Assembly: GCA_003220985.1 (NCBI GenBank)
Contig: QHTY01000147.1
Coordinates: 1-36,169, forward strand
DNA from: Gemmatimonadota bacterium
Lineage (GTDB): Bacteria > Gemmatimonadota > Gemmatimonadetes > Gemmatimonadales > GWC2-71-9
Direction of reading: 5' to 3'
DNA length: 36,169 nucleotides
Under the pieces are notes generated by a model. It saw only the letters and a list, made by a program, of their open reading frames with translations, made no database searches and was not told the DNA's origin. Below, one piece after another: positions 15,591 to 23,893 of this stretch. A program made the position numbers and the translations under genes. The stretch's first letter is position 1; the number at the start of each line of letters is the position of its first letter.

Positions 15591-17597
15591 CTACCGCTTC
15601 CGCACGATCGCCCGCGCCGGCGCTCCCTCGTGGCCTTTGACCTTGAGCGGTAAGACGATCAGATCGTAGTCGCCCGCCTGCACCGGTCGCAGGTCGAGTC
15701 CCTCCACGATGGGAATCCCGCGGCCCAGCAGAATCTGATGGGTCCGCGGCGCCGCCGCGCCGAACTGCTCGGCCGAGATGTAGTCCACGCCGACGAGCAC
15801 GACGCCGGCGTCCGCGAGGAGCTGCGCCGCGTCCGGAGCGATGTACGCGAAGTCCTTATGAAAGGCCGAGTCCATCCAGCTGCGCAGCGAGCTTCGCGTG
15901 CGGAACAACACACGCCTCGCGCCCCGCCAATCGTGCTTGGTGAGCTCCGCCGCGTCGATCGCCTGCACGCTGTCGGGGATGGCAATCACGCGTGCGGCGC
16001 CGATCAATGGCTCGAGCGCCACCTCATCGATGGGTGCACCGTTCGCGATGAAGTGCATCGGCGCGTCGATGTGCGTCCCACTGTGCGCGCCCAGCGAGTA
16101 GGCCGACAAGGTGAGCTTGTCGCCCTGCTTCATGTTCTTGAGAAAATCAAATCGCATCGGCGCATCGCCCTCGTAGATCGGCGTGCGCGCGGGATCGAGC
16201 GTCGCCGTCACATCGATCCATCCCTGCGCGCTCAGCTCCGGCTCGCGCGGCGCACACCCCGCCACCAAGCTGAGCAGCAACGTAAACCCTAATCCTGCGA
16301 TGCCGATGATCGTCTCGGCCACGGTCCATGTCTTCAGTGTCTGCGGCACAGTCATGTTGAAGAACTCCTTGATGAGCCAGAACCCCGCATCGTTCACGTG
16401 CGAAAGCACCAGCGAGCCGGCGCCCGTCGCGAGCACGAGCAGCTCGGCATTCGAGCCTGGAATCGCCGCCGCGATTGGCGCAACGATCCCCGCGCTCGTC
16501 GTCATCGCCACGGTCGCCGAGCCGGTGGCTACACGGATCAGTGCCGCAACGGTCCAGGCCAGGACCAGGGGCGAGGCGTGCGATCCCAGCGCGAGGTCGG
16601 CAACGGCTTTGCCCACTCCACTCTCGAGTAGCACGCGGTTGAAGCCACCGCCCGCGCCGATCACCAGCAGAATCGTGGCAGTGGGACCCAGGCAGTCATT
16701 CGCGAATTTGAGGATCTGATCGCGCGTAAAGTGCTGGCGGTATCCCAGCGACCAAAAAGAGAAGAGCAGGGCGATGAGCAGCGCGACGATCGGGCTGCCG
16801 ACGAAATCAATTGTTGCACGGATGGCGCTGGTTGTGTCGAGGGCGACGTCGGCGACACTCGCGGCGAGCATACCGATCACGGGCAGCAGCACCGTGAAGA
16901 GTGTGAGCCCGAAGCTCGGCATCTCGCGTGACGTGTCGCCGGACAACTGCGTGGCCATCGGATTGTGGGCGGGAAGCTGGATACGCGGCGTGATCCACGT
17001 GGCGAAGATCGGGCCCGCCAGCGCCGCGGTCGGCAGCCCGACCAGGATCGCATAGGCGATCGTGCGCCCGATGTCGGCGCGGTAGGCTTGGACCGCGAGC
17101 ATCGCCGCCGGATGCGGCGGCACCATTCCATGCACCACCGACAGCCCCGCGACCAGCGGAATTCCGATCTTCACGAGCGACAGTCCTGACCGGCGCGCAA
17201 TGGTGAATACCAGGGGAATCAGGAGCATGAAGCCCACTTGAAAGAACACGGGAATGCCGACGAGGAACGCGACGACCATGATTGCCCAGTGCACGCGTCG
17301 CTCTCCGAACAGCGCGATGAGCGTGGTCGCGATGCGCGCGGCACCGCCGGACTCCGCCATCATCTTGCCCAACATCGTGCCGAGGGCGACCACGACTGCG
17401 ACGAATCCCAGAACGCCACCGACGCCGTCCTGGAACGCTTTGACCACGGTGGAGAGCGGCATCCCCGCCGCTGCGCCCAGGCCAAGGGATACGACGACCA
17501 GCGCAACGAAGGGATGGAGTTTGAAGACCGCGATCAGGACGATCAGCGCAAGCACCGCCAGGAAGGCGTAGAGCAGCAGGAGCGTGTTTGGGCTCAT
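15591..17597 (-). CDS. Fusion of a GntP-family gluconate permease and a cyclase-family hydrolase
   Basis: The 668-residue protein joins two families. Residues 1-447 are a GntP-type H+-coupled gluconate symporter, with 'GVGGVLGFVAVVVALGTMLGKMM', 'HGMVPPHPAAM' and 'LSHVNDAGFW'. The usual closing helix 'LKTWTVAETIIGIAGLGFTLLL' marks where normal permeases end. Residues 458-665 are a cyclase/kynurenine-formamidase-like domain (PF04199) with the metal-binding 'HSGTHIDAPMHF' (H505, H509, D511). The junction 'LLSLVAGC' (C448) looks exactly like a lipobox, as if a lipoprotein's signal merged with the last helix. If the helix keeps its orientation, the hydrolase faces the periplasm. The ATG overlaps the gntK stop (ATGA). 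Hydrolysis of a sugar lactone to feed the permease is inference. Confidence 0.85.
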   Translation of the reverse strand: MSPNTLLLLYAFLAVLALIVLIAVFKLHPFVALVVVSLGLGAAAGMPLSTVVKAFQDGVGGVLGFVAVVVALGTMLGKMMAESGGAARIATTLIALFGERRVHWAIMVVAFLVGIPVFFQVGFMLLIPLVFTIARRSGLSLVKIGIPLVAGLSVVHGMVPPHPAAMLAVQAYRADIGRTIAYAILVGLPTAALAGPIFATWITPRIQLPAHNPMATQLSGDTSREMPSFGLTLFTVLLPVIGMLAASVADVALDTTSAIRATIDFVGSPIVALLIALLFSFWSLGYRQHFTRDQILKFANDCLGPTATILLVIGAGGGFNRVLLESGVGKAVADLALGSHASPLVLAWTVAALIRVATGSATVAMTTSAGIVAPIAAAIPGSNAELLVLATGAGSLVLSHVNDAGFWLIKEFFNMTVPQTLKTWTVAETIIGIAGLGFTLLLSLVAGCAPREPELSAQGWIDVTATLDPARTPIYEGDAPMRFDFLKNMKQGDKLTLSAYSLGAHSGTHIDAPMHFIANGAPIDEVALEPLIGAARVIAIPDSVQAIDAAELTKHDWRGARRVLFRTRSSLRSWMDSAFHKDFAYIAPDAAQLLADAGVVLVGVDYISAEQFGAAAPRTHQILLGRGIPIVEGLDLRPVQAGDYDLIVLPLKVKGHEGAPARAIVRKR

Positions 17598-18097
17598 GCC
17601 GCGCGCTTCACCAAATCGGCGACGATCGCGTCAGGCGTCTCGCGGATATCGCACACCCACGTGTGCTCGTCCGGTGCCGGTTCTTCCAGTGTGGCGGCCT
17701 GGCTGTCGAGCAGGGCCGGCGGCATGAAATGACCGCGCCGGTTGGCCAGGCGTTCGGCGAGGATTGCGCGGGTTCCCTTGAGATAGACGAAGCGTACGTC
17801 CGCGGCACCAACGGAGCGCAGCAGGTCACGATAGCTGCGTTTGAGTGCCGAACACGCGACGACCAGACCCACGCCCGCGCGCCTTGCGTCGCGCAATCGA
17901 CCCGCGATCGCGAGTAACCAAGGGCGGCGGTCGTCATCGGTCAGCGGGATGCCAGCCGCCATTCGCTCGACATTTTGAGCCGGGTGCAGGTCGTCGCCTT
18001 CGAGGAACGCGAGCTGGAGCGCGCGCGCGAGCTTCGCTCCGACTGTCGTCTTGCCGGAGCCCGAGACGCCCATGATTACGTAGAGTCCAGTGTGCAC
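17594..18097 (-). CDS. gntK: Gluconokinase
   Basis: GntK phosphorylates gluconate to 6-phosphogluconate with ATP. From a GTG at 18097 the protein has 167 residues, the standard length, beginning just before 'YVIMGVSGSGKTT', whose P-loop spans residues 10-17. 'FLEGDDLHPAQNVERMAAGIPLTDDDRRPWL' and 'CSALKRSYRDLLR' are diagnostic of the family. The frame stays open back to 18169, but that would add 24 arginine-rich residues and leave almost no room for a promoter before the divergent gnd gene. It overlaps the downstream permease-cyclase gene by ATGA, so uptake and phosphorylation are coupled. Confidence 0.92.
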   Translation of the reverse strand: MHTGLYVIMGVSGSGKTTVGAKLARALQLAFLEGDDLHPAQNVERMAAGIPLTDDDRRPWLLAIAGRLRDARRAGVGLVVACSALKRSYRDLLRSVGAADVRFVYLKGTRAILAERLANRRGHFMPPALLDSQAATLEEPAPDEHTWVCDIRETPDAIVADLVKRAA

Positions 18098-18171
18098 AGC
18101 GTGGCCCAATCCTATCCCGCTAATGGATTCGGTGCTACGCTTACCGCAACGCCTTCGCGGAGCGCGCAACG

Positions 18172-19074
18172 ATGCAGCTGGCGATGATCGGGTTGGGTCG
18201 CATGGGCGGGAACATGGTGCGGCGGCTGATTCAGGGCGGTCACGAGCTGATCGTCTACGACCAGAACGCGGAGGCCGTGAAGGCGTATGTCGGCAAGGGC
18301 GTCAGGAAGGCCGAAAACGTCGCCGACATCGCACGCCAGCTATCCCCTCGGCGCGTCGTCTGGGTGATGCTGCCAGCCGGCGCGCCGGTGCAGAGCACCA
18401 TCGAGCAGCTCGTGCCCCGACTCAGCCGCGGCGACATCGTCATCGACGGCGGGAACTCGAATTTCCGCGACTCACTGCGCCGCGCCGAGGCGCTTCAGGC
18501 CAAGGGCATCGAGTTCATCGACGTCGGCACGAGCGGCGGCATCTGGGGTCTCGAAGGCGGTTATTGTCTCATGATCGGCGCCTCGCCGGCGGCGTTCCGA
18601 CATTGCGATCCGGTTTTTCGGACGCTCGCGGCGCCCGACGGCTACGCCCACGTTGGTCCCCCCGGAGCAGGGCACTACGTGAAGATGGTGCACAACGGGG
18701 TCGAGTACGCCATGCTCCAGGCGTACGCCGAGGGGTATGAGATTCTGCACGCGTCGCAGGATTTCACGTTCGATTTGCGCCAGATTGCAAAGCTGTGGAA
18801 CCACGGGAGCGTGGTGCGCTCCTGGCTGAACGAGCTCGCCGAGCGGGCGCTGGCGCGCGACGGGCGGCTGTCCGGGATTCGTGGCTACGTTGAGGACTCC
18901 GGGGAAGGACGTTGGACAATCGAAGAGGCGCTGCGCTTGGACATGCCGGCGCCGGTCATCACGTTGTCGCTGCTCGCGCGGCTCAGGTCGCGCCAGGAGG
19001 AGTCGTTCGGTGCCAAGTTGATTGCCGCACTGCGCCATGAGTTTGGCGGACATGCGATAAAGGAGCCCGCGTGA
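18172..19074 (+). CDS. gnd: 6-phosphogluconate dehydrogenase, short (NAD-preferring) type
   Basis: This enzyme oxidatively decarboxylates 6-phosphogluconate to ribulose 5-phosphate. The 300-residue length is that of the short bacterial form (about 300, against about 470 for the NADP pentose-phosphate form). The dinucleotide site is 'MIGLGRMGGNMVRRL' at the N-terminus. 'DGGNSNFRDS', 'DVGTSGGIWGLEGGYCLMIG' and 'GPPGAGHYVKMVHNGVEYAM' supply the substrate and catalytic residues (the Lys in HYVKMVHN). It is divergent from gntK, which makes its substrate, across about 75 bases that must hold both promoters. It overlaps the following gene by GTGA. Confidence 0.94.
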   Translation: MQLAMIGLGRMGGNMVRRLIQGGHELIVYDQNAEAVKAYVGKGVRKAENVADIARQLSPRRVVWVMLPAGAPVQSTIEQLVPRLSRGDIVIDGGNSNFRDSLRRAEALQAKGIEFIDVGTSGGIWGLEGGYCLMIGASPAAFRHCDPVFRTLAAPDGYAHVGPPGAGHYVKMVHNGVEYAMLQAYAEGYEILHASQDFTFDLRQIAKLWNHGSVVRSWLNELAERALARDGRLSGIRGYVEDSGEGRWTIEEALRLDMPAPVITLSLLARLRSRQEESFGAKLIAALRHEFGGHAIKEPA

Positions 19075-19469
19075 AATTCGTGCTCGTGATTTACAACGAC
19101 CCCAAGCTGTACGACGCGCTGCCCCAGACCGAAACGGATGGCATGATGCGCGACTGTCTCGCGCACGCCGACGAGCTCCACCAGGATGGGCGGCTCATCG
19201 CGTCTCAGATGCTCGAGGGCGCCGAGTCGGCGAAATCGGTGCGGATCCGAAACGGTCGTACCAAAGTCACGGACGGCCCGTTTAGTGAGGCCAAGGAGGT
19301 GCTGGGCGGCTTCAATCTGATCGAAGCGAAGGATATCGACGAGGCGGTGCGGATCGCCGCGGAGTTCCCCTGGGCGCGCACCGGCTGCGTGGAGGTTCGT
19401 CCGGTCCGCGATATCGCCGAGGTGCGGCGCCGCGTGGGTGCCCCCGCGGGCCACATGACGGCGCGGTAA
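19071..19469 (+). CDS. YciI/DGPF-domain protein
   Basis: The 132-residue protein has the YCII-related fold (PF03795). It begins MKFVLVIYND and contains the signature 'VTDGPFSEAKEVLGGFNLIEA', which names the DGPF group. These proteins resemble a ferredoxin-like dimer with a conserved His/Asp pair. Most are uncharacterised and many sit beside ECF sigma factor genes; none is seen here. It starts with GTG overlapping the gnd stop codon, so it should be translated with gnd, though no biochemical link is known. Confidence 0.86.
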   Translation: MKFVLVIYNDPKLYDALPQTETDGMMRDCLAHADELHQDGRLIASQMLEGAESAKSVRIRNGRTKVTDGPFSEAKEVLGGFNLIEAKDIDEAVRIAAEFPWARTGCVEVRPVRDIAEVRRRVGAPAGHMTAR

Positions 19470-19485
19470 TTGGTAGGATGGCCTG

Positions 19486-19956
19486 ATGCGGGGCAGCGTT
19501 CTCCTTCTCGTCGGGTTGTTTCTCGTCGCAGCGGTGATTTTCGTCGCGATCCAAAAGCCACCCCCGCCCGTCACCGAGACACTGGGCCCCGCGCCCCCGC
19601 CCAGGCCGCTGCAGGCGGACGCCGAGGGGTACTACGAACCCGGCTATCAATTCACGGTAGCCGGTCGCCGCTTCACGCGTCTCACGCTCCATCCCGAGAC
19701 CTTTCTCACGTTCACGCGCAGCGGCACGCGGCATGAGGCGGGCTGCGTCGACCCCGTAATTCGGACCGAGCGCGTGCAGTTGCGCTGCGATCTCGAGCGA
19801 GTCGGTACGGTCATGATCGATGGCCGATTCCTCTCGCGATTTGCCACCACGCGCCTCGACTCCCCGGTCCTCTCCGTGTTCGTGACGATCCGCAATCAGC
19901 GGGGCGAGACCGTATACAGCGCGCGCGACACGTTCACGTGGCACCCGCCCCAGTAG
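19486..19956 (+). CDS. Membrane-anchored protein of unknown function
   Basis: The 156-residue protein has one N-terminal hydrophobic helix (residues 4-22, 'SVLLLVGLFLVAAVIFVAI') followed by a proline-rich linker (KPPPPVTETLGPAPPPRP). A beta-rich domain with two cysteines (near 'AGCVDPVI' and 'QLRCDLE') could form a disulfide outside the cytoplasm. A single-pass, periplasm-facing protein is likely. No family is recognised. The next gene's GTG start lies 19 bases inside its 3' end. Confidence 0.7.
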   Translation: MRGSVLLLVGLFLVAAVIFVAIQKPPPPVTETLGPAPPPRPLQADAEGYYEPGYQFTVAGRRFTRLTLHPETFLTFTRSGTRHEAGCVDPVIRTERVQLRCDLERVGTVMIDGRFLSRFATTRLDSPVLSVFVTIRNQRGETVYSARDTFTWHPPQ

Positions 19957-20924
19957 CGGAGGCGTCTTGTCGGGTGTGCCGGAGCGAGCCGGATGCCGCC
20001 GTCCGGCTGGAAGCGTCGTGGGTACTCGTCGGCCCTGACGATCCTGTGCGCGGTTATGCCTGCTTGGTCTTCGCCCGCCACGTGATCGAGCTCCATGACT
20101 TGACCGATGATGAGGGACCGGCGCTGATGCGAGACATTCGGAAAGTCTCGGGCGCCATCGCGCGAATCATGAACCCCGTCAAGATGAACTATGAAGTGCA
20201 CGGGAATACGGCACCGCACCTGCACGTGCACGTCTTCCCGCGCTACCGTGGTGACCAGTTTGAAGGCCGTCCGATCGACCCGCGCATCGCCAAGCGGCCG
20301 GCATACGCGCCTGGCGAATTCGAGCGTTTTCGCGAGCAGCTGGCGAATGACCTGATATCGGGTCGTGCCCGCATGGCGCCGCAGCCGACATTACAAACCG
20401 AACGTCTGCTGCTCAGACCGTTCGTGCTCGACGACGCACCAATCGTGCAGCGCCTGGTCGGTGCGCGGGAGATCGCCGAAACGACGCTGACGATCCCTCA
20501 TCCATACCTCGATGGCATGGCAGAGGCTTGGATCCGGACTCACCGCGCGGCGTGGGAGGCGCAGGACCGCGGTACCTTCGCGATCGTTTCCAACGCCGAT
20601 GGACTCGTGGGAGCGATTGGTTTGCATTTCAGACCGCCGCATCGCCGCGCGGAGCTCGGGTATTGGATTGGCCGCCCGTTTTGGAACCGCGGCTATGCAA
20701 CAGAGGCCGCGCGGGCGGTGATTCGCTTCGCGTTCGAGACCTTACCGCTCAATCGCATCCATGCGTCTCATCTGACGCGCAATCCCGCATCCGGCCGCGT
20801 CATGGTCAAAGCGGGTATGCAGTTCGAAGGGATCCTGCGACAGCATGTCATGAAATGGGACCGTCCCGAAGATCTGGCGGAATACGCGATTCTGCGGACG
20901 GTGTTCGAGGCTGCCGGCGCCTAG
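19938..20924 (+). CDS. HIT-domain protein fused to a RimJ/RimL-type N-acetyltransferase
   Basis: The 328-residue protein starts with GTG and has no stop between two recognisable domains. Residues about 10-140 are a HIT-superfamily nucleotide hydrolase or transferase with the catalytic histidine triad 'HLHVHVFPR' (H94, H96, H98) and an N-terminal C-x2-C pair (C11, C14), often zinc-binding in HIT proteins. Residues about 151-325 are a GNAT acetyltransferase of the ribosomal-protein type: 'TLQTERLLLRPF', then 'GYWIGRPFWNRGYATEA' (acetyl-CoA pocket) and 'NPASGRVMVKAGM'. An internal ATG at 20373 (residue 146) sits exactly at the domain border and could also yield a free acetyltransferase. The target of either activity is unknown. 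Confidence 0.83.
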   Translation: MAPAPVAEASCRVCRSEPDAAVRLEASWVLVGPDDPVRGYACLVFARHVIELHDLTDDEGPALMRDIRKVSGAIARIMNPVKMNYEVHGNTAPHLHVHVFPRYRGDQFEGRPIDPRIAKRPAYAPGEFERFREQLANDLISGRARMAPQPTLQTERLLLRPFVLDDAPIVQRLVGAREIAETTLTIPHPYLDGMAEAWIRTHRAAWEAQDRGTFAIVSNADGLVGAIGLHFRPPHRRAELGYWIGRPFWNRGYATEAARAVIRFAFETLPLNRIHASHLTRNPASGRVMVKAGMQFEGILRQHVMKWDRPEDLAEYAILRTVFEAAGA

Positions 20925-20967
20925 GGCGCTCTTGCGCGAGGAGTGGTATCGTTAGCAATTCTCCAGC

Positions 20968-21669
20968 ATGGCCGAGCGTCGCTACAACGATAAGGAAATC
21001 GCCGCGATCTTTCGGGCAGCGGCGGAAGCACAGCAGAACCCGCCGCACGACGTCCCGCGGGACGAGGGCTTGACCCTCGCCGATCTCCAGGCCATCGGTG
21101 GTGAGGTTGGCATTCCATCCGAAGCCGTCGCCCGGGCCGCGCAGGCGCTCGATGTGCGCCTCGACGCCAAGTCTCGCACGTTCCTCGGCCTGCCGATCGG
21201 CGTGGCTCGAACGGTTAACCTCAATCGCCGGCTGACGGACGAGGAATGGGAGCGCTTGGTCGTGCAGCTCCGCGAAGTGTTCAACGCACGCGGCCGCACT
21301 CGGAGCGATGGCGCGCTGCGGCAGTGGACCAACGGCAACCTGCAGGTCCTCCTCGAGCCCACCGCAACGGGTCACCGCCTGCGTTTCGGCACGATGCATG
21401 GCGCGGCGCGCGCGTCCATCGGCGCCGGGTTAGCGGCCCTCGGCGTGACCGCCACAATCGCGATTGTGACTGCGCTGGATGGCTCTTTCGTGAGCGCCAT
21501 ACCGGGCATGGCGTTCTTGCTGCTCGCCGGTTTGGGGATGATTACGAGTGGCGCACTGCGTCTGCCGCGCTGGGCGCGGCTGCGCGAGCGGCAAATGGAG
21601 GCGTTAGCGACGCGGGTCGCGCTGCCGCCGGGTTCGGAAACACCGCCGGCAGCGCTTCCGCCCAAATAA
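20968..21669 (+). CDS. Two-helix membrane protein of unknown function
   Basis: The 233-residue protein starts 'MAERRYNDKEIAAIFRAAAEAQ', an N-terminal helical motif seen in uncharacterised Gemmatimonadota and Bacteroidota proteins. A 'GLTLADLQAIGGEVGIPSEAVARAA' helix-turn-helix-like stretch follows. A soluble middle region leads to two adjacent hydrophobic helices (residues about 147-168 and 173-193), and a basic, then proline-rich tail. Both ends should face the cytoplasm. The stop codon is immediately adjacent to the stop (21670-21672) of the convergent gene in its probable true frame. Confidence 0.72.
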   Translation: MAERRYNDKEIAAIFRAAAEAQQNPPHDVPRDEGLTLADLQAIGGEVGIPSEAVARAAQALDVRLDAKSRTFLGLPIGVARTVNLNRRLTDEEWERLVVQLREVFNARGRTRSDGALRQWTNGNLQVLLEPTATGHRLRFGTMHGAARASIGAGLAALGVTATIAIVTALDGSFVSAIPGMAFLLLAGLGMITSGALRLPRWARLRERQMEALATRVALPPGSETPPAALPPK

Positions 21670-22865
21670 CTACGGTCGGGGTTTAGCCGTCCGCTCACCG
21701 GAGCCCGAACTCGAGCTCGAACTCGTCGAGCTGAGCTGGTGGTGCTTCCGGTCGACCATCCGCTTGGAGTCACTTTCCCGAAGTCGCCAGACCGTGGCAT
21801 TGCATCCGCATTCGTGCCCGCGCCTTCCTTGTAACCCTGTCCGTTCACCACGCGCCCGTGCGCGCGCGCGCTCGGGGTGAACACGATCGTCACCGGATAG
21901 CCGCCCGGATACCACCCGTACCCGGATCCATATCCGTAGCCATATCCGGGGTAGAGCCGTGCGCAGTCGTACGGCGCATAGTTGTACAGCATGTAGTACA
22001 GGGAGCACGAATTCAGCGGCGTATACCCGTGCAGCGGGACTCCTCCTGCGTATCCCCCCCCACCCTGAGCTGCATTTGCCCGCGGCAGCCGCTCACCCGC
22101 GCGCGCCGTGGTGTTGATCGCGAACACTTTGGGATACGACAGCGCCACCATGAGATCGGTGACGCGCGCAGGCACGCCGGCGTCGGCGAGCCTGACGAGT
22201 TGCTTCGCGTCGAGCGTGAACGGCTCCCCCCGTTCGACGAGCCAGGTTTCGAGTACGGGGGTGTCCAGGTGCCGCGACGCTTCGATGACCTCATCAATCC
22301 CGACGGGCAGGGCGGCGGCGGCGCGTGCCTGCATGGTGGACGTGACATCCGTTGGCAGCGCATCCTTCACATCATCCGGCAAGGAGAACTCGCCCGACAC
22401 CTCGCGATAGCGCTGCGCTCGGACTCCCGTTTGCCCCTGGAGCGTCATACCCTGGATGTACAGCCACTCGTGACCATCGCTGGCCATGGCGATGAGGCCC
22501 GTGCCAAGCCGATCACCCGTGGGGCACGTGTCGCCCGAACGGAAGAAGAGACGCGCACCGCTGCTGGACCACTCGACACTCTGCCACCCGGTGCAATCAT
22601 CGTGGCGGGTCGCGACGCGCTCGCCGGTGGCGGCGATGGGCTCGCGAGTCACCACCTGCCCTTTGGTGATCGTGAGGAGATCGACCGTCGATGTGCCGGC
22701 GGCGGGCACGAGGCACACAAGAGATTTCGTCGACTCGATCGACTCCCAGCAGCCGAGATGGGCCAGCCAGCGCGAGTCGACCGCGGTCTTCTGCGCGCGG
22801 GCCGGCGTAGCGCCGGCAGCCAGAAGGGCGGCGACGACGAGCAGTGTTTGGATTCGCGTACGCAT
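21670..22865 (-). CDS. Exported protein of unknown function with probable frameshift in its Ser-rich tail
   Basis: It starts at ATG 22865 with a clear signal peptide (to 'ATPARAQ'). The body has six cysteines spread over a beta-rich domain and a helical 'SRHLDTPVLETWLVERGEPFTLDAKQLVRLADAGVP' segment. A Tyr/Gly-rich region (YGYGYGSGYGWYPGGYP) then precedes a basic, Ser/Gly-rich tail. As read continuously the frame runs on to 21372, overlapping the convergent gene by about 300 bases with arginine-rich, unnatural sequence. A shift of one base between about 21722 and 21745, in a run of AGC/TCG serine codons, instead gives 'SSTSSSSSGSGERTAKPRP' and a stop at 21670, directly abutting the neighbour. 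I annotate this end. Whether it is a real mutation or a sequence error is open. Confidence 0.68.
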
Positions 22866-22878
22866 GGGACGATCCTTC

Positions 22879-23628
22879 CTAGAGTCTAAGCGAAAGGCCC
22901 GCTGTCACCGCCAGGCCCGACAGGTCGATACGCTTGAAACCAACATAATCCCGGCCCATGGGTCCCCGGGCCCAGGTATACCGCGCCTCGCCATTCAGCA
23001 GGAGGAAGCGCCCCAGCCCCAAGTCCAGCCCTGCGAGTGCGTGCAGGACGGGTGTCCACGTTTTGGATTCGAACTCGTCCGGGAAGACATTGAGCGTCTG
23101 GAAGTCAACGAAGTCGCCGATTTGATGGAACCGGTACTGCATCAGGCCCGCTCCGAGACCCACGTAGGTCTCGCGTGCCGCGGGGATCCAGGCGAACCGT
23201 CCGATCGAGCGGCCGCGCGAGGAGAGGTAATGCCTGACGCCCACCGTGACCGGCACACGGCGCAACGACGTCCTCTGTTGGATCGGCTGGTTGTTCTGAT
23301 CGACCCAGTCGCGGAATTCGGAGAGGCGGGAGACGTTGCTAAAACCCACATCGACCACGAGATCGTTGGCCGGTGACACGCGCACGGCCACGTTAGTGCC
23401 GAACGTCGCCGAGTTGAAGTCGGAGCGGTCGATGGTGAGTTGTTTGGTGACGAAGTTGAAGATGTCCCCGCTCGCGAACGCGTGATCGAACCCGCCCCGC
23501 ACGGTCCACGTTGCGACCGGGACGTGAAACAGAAAGCCGTCGCCTGCACTTTGCGCGAGCGACGGCCGCGGGATCGTGGCGACCGCGGTGGCGGTCAGGA
23601 GTAGTACGGCGTAACGGGTACACGTCAT
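22879..23628 (-). CDS. Outer-membrane beta-barrel-like protein of unknown function
   Basis: From ATG 23628 the protein has 249 residues and a signal peptide ending near 'SLAQ'. A GTG four codons upstream (23640) is also possible. The mature part shows alternating hydrophobic strands ('WTVRGGFDHAF', 'TNVAVRVSPANDLVVDVGFSNVSRL', 'VPVTVGVRHYL', 'TYVGLGAGLMQYRF', 'LSGLAVTAGLSLRL'). It ends in an aromatic/hydrophobic-Arg-Leu strand, the usual signature of outer-membrane barrels of the OmpW/PorT-like size. It is 13 bases upstream of the frameshifted exported protein and probably co-transcribed with it. Confidence 0.75.
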   Translation of the reverse strand: MTCTRYAVLLLTATAVATIPRPSLAQSAGDGFLFHVPVATWTVRGGFDHAFASGDIFNFVTKQLTIDRSDFNSATFGTNVAVRVSPANDLVVDVGFSNVSRLSEFRDWVDQNNQPIQQRTSLRRVPVTVGVRHYLSSRGRSIGRFAWIPAARETYVGLGAGLMQYRFHQIGDFVDFQTLNVFPDEFESKTWTPVLHALAGLDLGLGRFLLLNGEARYTWARGPMGRDYVGFKRIDLSGLAVTAGLSLRL

Positions 23629-23653
23629 GTGCCACCCCACCTTTCTCTCCCCT

Positions 23654-23687
23654 ATTGTACCTACGCATGCGTTATGGCTCGCGTCAA
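23654..23687 (-). promoter_or_regulatory. Candidate promoter with 10-bp palindrome upstream of the barrel protein
   Basis: On the minus strand a -10-like TACAAT (23659-23654) lies 25 bases before the ATG at 23628. A TTGACG (23687-23682) is present but 22 bases away, too far for a standard -35. The perfect palindrome ACGCATGCGT (23663-23672) lies between them and could be an operator. The rest of the 253-base divergent gap (to 23893) shows no small gene or RNA that I can recognise. Confidence 0.3.
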
Positions 23688-23893
23688 CTACCCGGAAGCG
23701 GATAGACGGGACATTATGATCTTTGGGGCGGGGTGTCGCGCCCTAGCCACAGGTCATTCCCGTCGGTCGCTAGCTCTGCAAGCTTGTCGCTCGCACGTGT
23801 CCCGGCATATTCAGCCCCTCACAGCATCCTCAGGGGAGCCTAGTCGGCCCGGCTGAGGTTAGAGAGGAGAAGGCAATCTCGCCTAGGGTGGGT

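Noticed and set aside
18098..18169. N-terminal extension of gluconokinase
   Set aside because: It is Arg-rich, unlike the family, and would fill the divergent promoter region with gnd.
21372..21669. C-terminal extension of the exported protein in its unshifted frame
   Set aside because: It runs antisense through a good gene with unnatural Arg/Ser-rich sequence; a frameshift to the stop at 21670 explains the data better.
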